Shown: one piece after another, positions 31,087-32,416 of the stretch
How positions within the stretch are numbered: position 1 is the stretch's first letter
Layout: the number at the start of each line of letters is the position of its first letter
Source of the DNA: a bacterium
Lineage (GTDB): Bacteria; Patescibacteriota; Minisyncoccia; JAHIHE01; JAGLIN01
Direction of reading: 5' to 3'
NCBI GenBank assembly: GCA_030638825.1
Contig: DAOWDU010000012.1
Location: 1-32,416 of the forward strand
Length of the DNA stretch: 32,416 bases
Made by a program: the position numbers and the translations under genes
Notes under the pieces: model-generated
What the model saw: only the letters and a program-made list of their open reading frames with translations
Told to the model about the DNA's origin: nothing
Databases searched by the model: none

Positions 31087-31824
31087 TTGAGTTTCATTGA
31101 AAATTTAAAGAAAGTGCGTAAAATATGCGACTCCAATAAGATTGTTTGGATTATCGCAATCTTGAGTGTTATAGTTGGAATGTCTATAGCACTTCATTAT
31201 GCGGAATACATAGATGATGTGCCTGAGAGTGTATCATATAGTAATAATTTTTCAGTTCCCAGTGAGTCAATTCTTAAAGAATTTTCTGACATAAGAATTG
31301 AAATTGCTGAAGATGGATCTGATCTCATTTATGGCAAAGGAGGAATTCCAATAGCTTTCAAAACTCTTAATCCAGAAGAGTTTGAAATCCAGGAATTTTC
31401 AAAGTATTATTATACAATTCAAAATAATAATGCTAGCGGATTTGCAAAAGTAGAGTTAACTCTCTGCGGTATCAGTGGAAGAGATGCCTATCAAACTTTT
31501 TACGCATATGACGCAGGTCGTATTATTGCTGAAGAAAATTCATTTGGACCGTTGGATTTTGGTACAATAAAACCCGAGTATGATATTGTGAATTTTGAGT
31601 TCAAAAAAATAGGAGAGATTATTAATTTCACTATTAATTTTGAACACAATAGCAAATCCACATGGAATGAGGCTGTTATAGGGAATTTCGTTATATTTAG
31701 TGTTCTGATCTTTTTTATTATCGTCATCCTAGACATTATTTTATTTATGTCGCTTGGTGTGATAATATTTATAGCAGAATATAATAAATATAGAAATAGA
31801 AATGACAAACAAGCTGAAGAGTAG
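31087..31824 (+). CDS. Two-helix membrane protein, unknown (TTG start)
   Basis: The start is TTG at 31087: AAGGAGG lies 9 nt upstream, and a TAG directly before it (31084-31086) rules out any earlier in-frame start. The 245 residues have a membrane helix at about 18-36, an outer beta-rich domain (about 45-200, with FSVPSESILKEFSDIRIEI and DAYQTFYAYDAGRII), a second helix at about 203-232 and a charged cytoplasmic tail. No family was recognised. The stop codon lies inside the stem of the terminator that follows. It stands alone with its own promoter and terminator. Confidence 0.78.
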   Translation: MSFIENLKKVRKICDSNKIVWIIAILSVIVGMSIALHYAEYIDDVPESVSYSNNFSVPSESILKEFSDIRIEIAEDGSDLIYGKGGIPIAFKTLNPEEFEIQEFSKYYYTIQNNNASGFAKVELTLCGISGRDAYQTFYAYDAGRIIAEENSFGPLDFGTIKPEYDIVNFEFKKIGEIINFTINFEHNSKSTWNEAVIGNFVIFSVLIFFIIVILDIILFMSLGVIIFIAEYNKYRNRNDKQAEE

Positions 31825-31846
31825 AGAACTACTCTTCTATTTTTTT
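31816..31846 (+). terminator. Terminator overlapping the stop codon
   Basis: GAAGAGTAG (31816-31824) pairs perfectly with CTACTCTTC (31829-31837) around AGAA, followed by TAT and six Ts. The TAG stop is part of the stem. Confidence 0.85.
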
Positions 31847-31872
31847 GAAAAACCTAAAATATATGCTATCAT
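31845..31872 (+). promoter_or_regulatory. Possible argS promoter
   Basis: TTGAAA (31845-31850), 16-nt spacer ending in TGC, and TATCAT (31867-31872). The start codon is only 6 nt after the -10, so the transcript would be nearly leaderless. Confidence 0.45.
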
Positions 31873-31878
31873 AAAACT

Positions 31879-32416
31879 ATGATAAACAAAGAAATAAAGG
31901 AGATTATAAATAAAGCTGTAAAGGATTTGTATAAGGATATAGAAATCCCTGATTTTGTGGTGGAATGGCCGCAGGATAAAAAATTTGGGGATTATGCATC
32001 TAATGTTGCGATGGTTTTAAGTAAGAAATTAAATAGAAATTCAGTAGAAATTGCAGAAGAAATTAAAAACAAAATTAATTCAGAAAAAGATTTAGAAGCT
32101 GAGCTTCCTATAGGAAGCTCAGCTTCTAAGTTAGATATAAAAAGTTTGTTTAGTGAAATAACGATTGCCAAGCCTGGCTTTATTAATTTTAGAATATCTG
32201 ATCAAATTCTTAGAAAAAATCTTTGTAAAAGTTTAAAAAAGAAAGATAAATTTGGTTCATCTGAAATAGGAAAAGATAAAACAGTTGTCATTGACTATTC
32301 CGCACCGAATATTGCCAAACCGATGCATGTTGGACATTTGCGTTCAACTATAATCGGACAATCGTTGTATAATATTTATAAATTTTTAGGATACAAAGTT
32401 ATTGGCGACAATCATC
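31879..32416 (+). CDS. argS: Arginyl-tRNA synthetase, N-terminal part (cut by window end)
   Basis: About 179 codons are present. The N-terminal tRNA-contact domain (about 1-110) shows VVEWPQDKKFGDYASNVAM and KPGFINFRI. The catalytic domain begins with VVIDYSAPNIAKPMHVGHLRST, containing the class I HVGH signature for ATP and the arginine pocket. It charges tRNA-Arg in the cytoplasm. Oddly, residues about 72-83 (EAELPIGSSASK) are encoded by a 38-nt perfect palindrome in the variable loop between conserved blocks. The insertion keeps the frame and no stop is introduced, so the enzyme should remain functional. Confidence 0.95.
   Translation, partial: MINKEIKEIINKAVKDLYKDIEIPDFVVEWPQDKKFGDYASNVAMVLSKKLNRNSVEIAEEIKNKINSEKDLEAELPIGSSASKLDIKSLFSEITIAKPGFINFRISDQILRKNLCKSLKKKDKFGSSEIGKDKTVVIDYSAPNIAKPMHVGHLRSTIIGQSLYNIYKFLGYKVIGDNH
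32092..32129. repeat. 38-nt perfect palindrome inside argS
   Basis: The left arm TTAGAAGCTGAGCTTCC (32092-32108) and right arm GGAAGCTCAGCTTCTAA (32113-32129) pair without mismatch around TATA, which is itself self-complementary. The arm resembles the terminal repeat of the element at 28595-28694. Confidence 0.95.

Noticed and set aside
31500-31808. 102-codon minus-strand frame
   Set aside because: Antisense to the two-helix membrane protein, which has its own promoter, ribosome site and terminator.

Overview
The window looks like a chromosomal segment of an AT-rich, ultra-small-genome bacterium of the Candidate Phyla Radiation (Patescibacteria). This is inferred from several things. Its repertoire includes a GxxExxY protein, a very short beta-carbonic-anhydrase-like protein, PsbP-like repeat proteins on a membrane anchor, an R15P-isomerase-like eIF2B relative, and a sigma factor followed by a three-helix membrane protein. 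Shine-Dalgarno sites are also scarce, and every convincing gene and both tRNAs lie on the + strand. No rRNA or other phylogenetic marker is complete here, so the lineage is not proven.

Layout. 1-3.1 kb holds membrane-anchored or secreted Cys-rich proteins, including one gene broken by two frameshifts. 3.1-5.4 kb holds a mini carbonic-anhydrase-like gene, a GxxExxY gene bracketed by a ~43-nt inverted repeat, and pgk. 5.4-8.6 kb holds two paralogous membrane-anchored proteins made of repeated PsbP-like modules. 8.6-12.7 kb is carbon metabolism: glycogen debranching enzyme, an orphan 2-oxoacid:ferredoxin oxidoreductase alpha subunit, and a ribose-1,5-bisphosphate isomerase-like protein. 12.7-19.2 kb is envelope and division: a DegT-type aminotransferase, a FemAB-type aminoacyltransferase, FtsQ, membrane proteins and a slipin. 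tRNA-Lys(TTT) and tRNA-Val(TAC) follow.

19.7-27.7 kb is a compact defence island. First comes a four-gene restriction-modification operon with uniform 5-bp gaps: a HinfI/CcrM-like methyltransferase with RAMA domain, an AIPR protein, a PD-(D/E)XK endonuclease, and a second beta-class methyltransferase. Next is an HTH-Panacea antitoxin overlapping a RelE-like toxin. Last is an AAA ATPase plus RloB-like TOPRIM pair. The island starts at tRNA-Val and ends at a degraded copy of the tRNA-Val 3' end, trailer and terminator (23 of 27 positions identical over the core), the classic geometry of a tRNA-targeted island. No integrase is visible.

27.9-31.8 kb holds an ECF sigma factor, its probable membrane partner, a small exported protein, a His-rich exported protein, a DUF4405-like heme-type membrane protein and a two-helix membrane protein. 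The window ends inside argS.

A second theme is repeats inside genes. A 38-nt perfect palindrome lies in frame in argS, a 21-nt hairpin palindrome and direct repeats lie in the FemAB gene, and a 16-bp tandem repeat lies in pgk. The argS palindrome arm resembles the terminal inverted repeats of a ~100-bp MITE-like element at 28.6 kb, suggesting a family of small palindromic elements that tolerates in-frame insertion into proteins.
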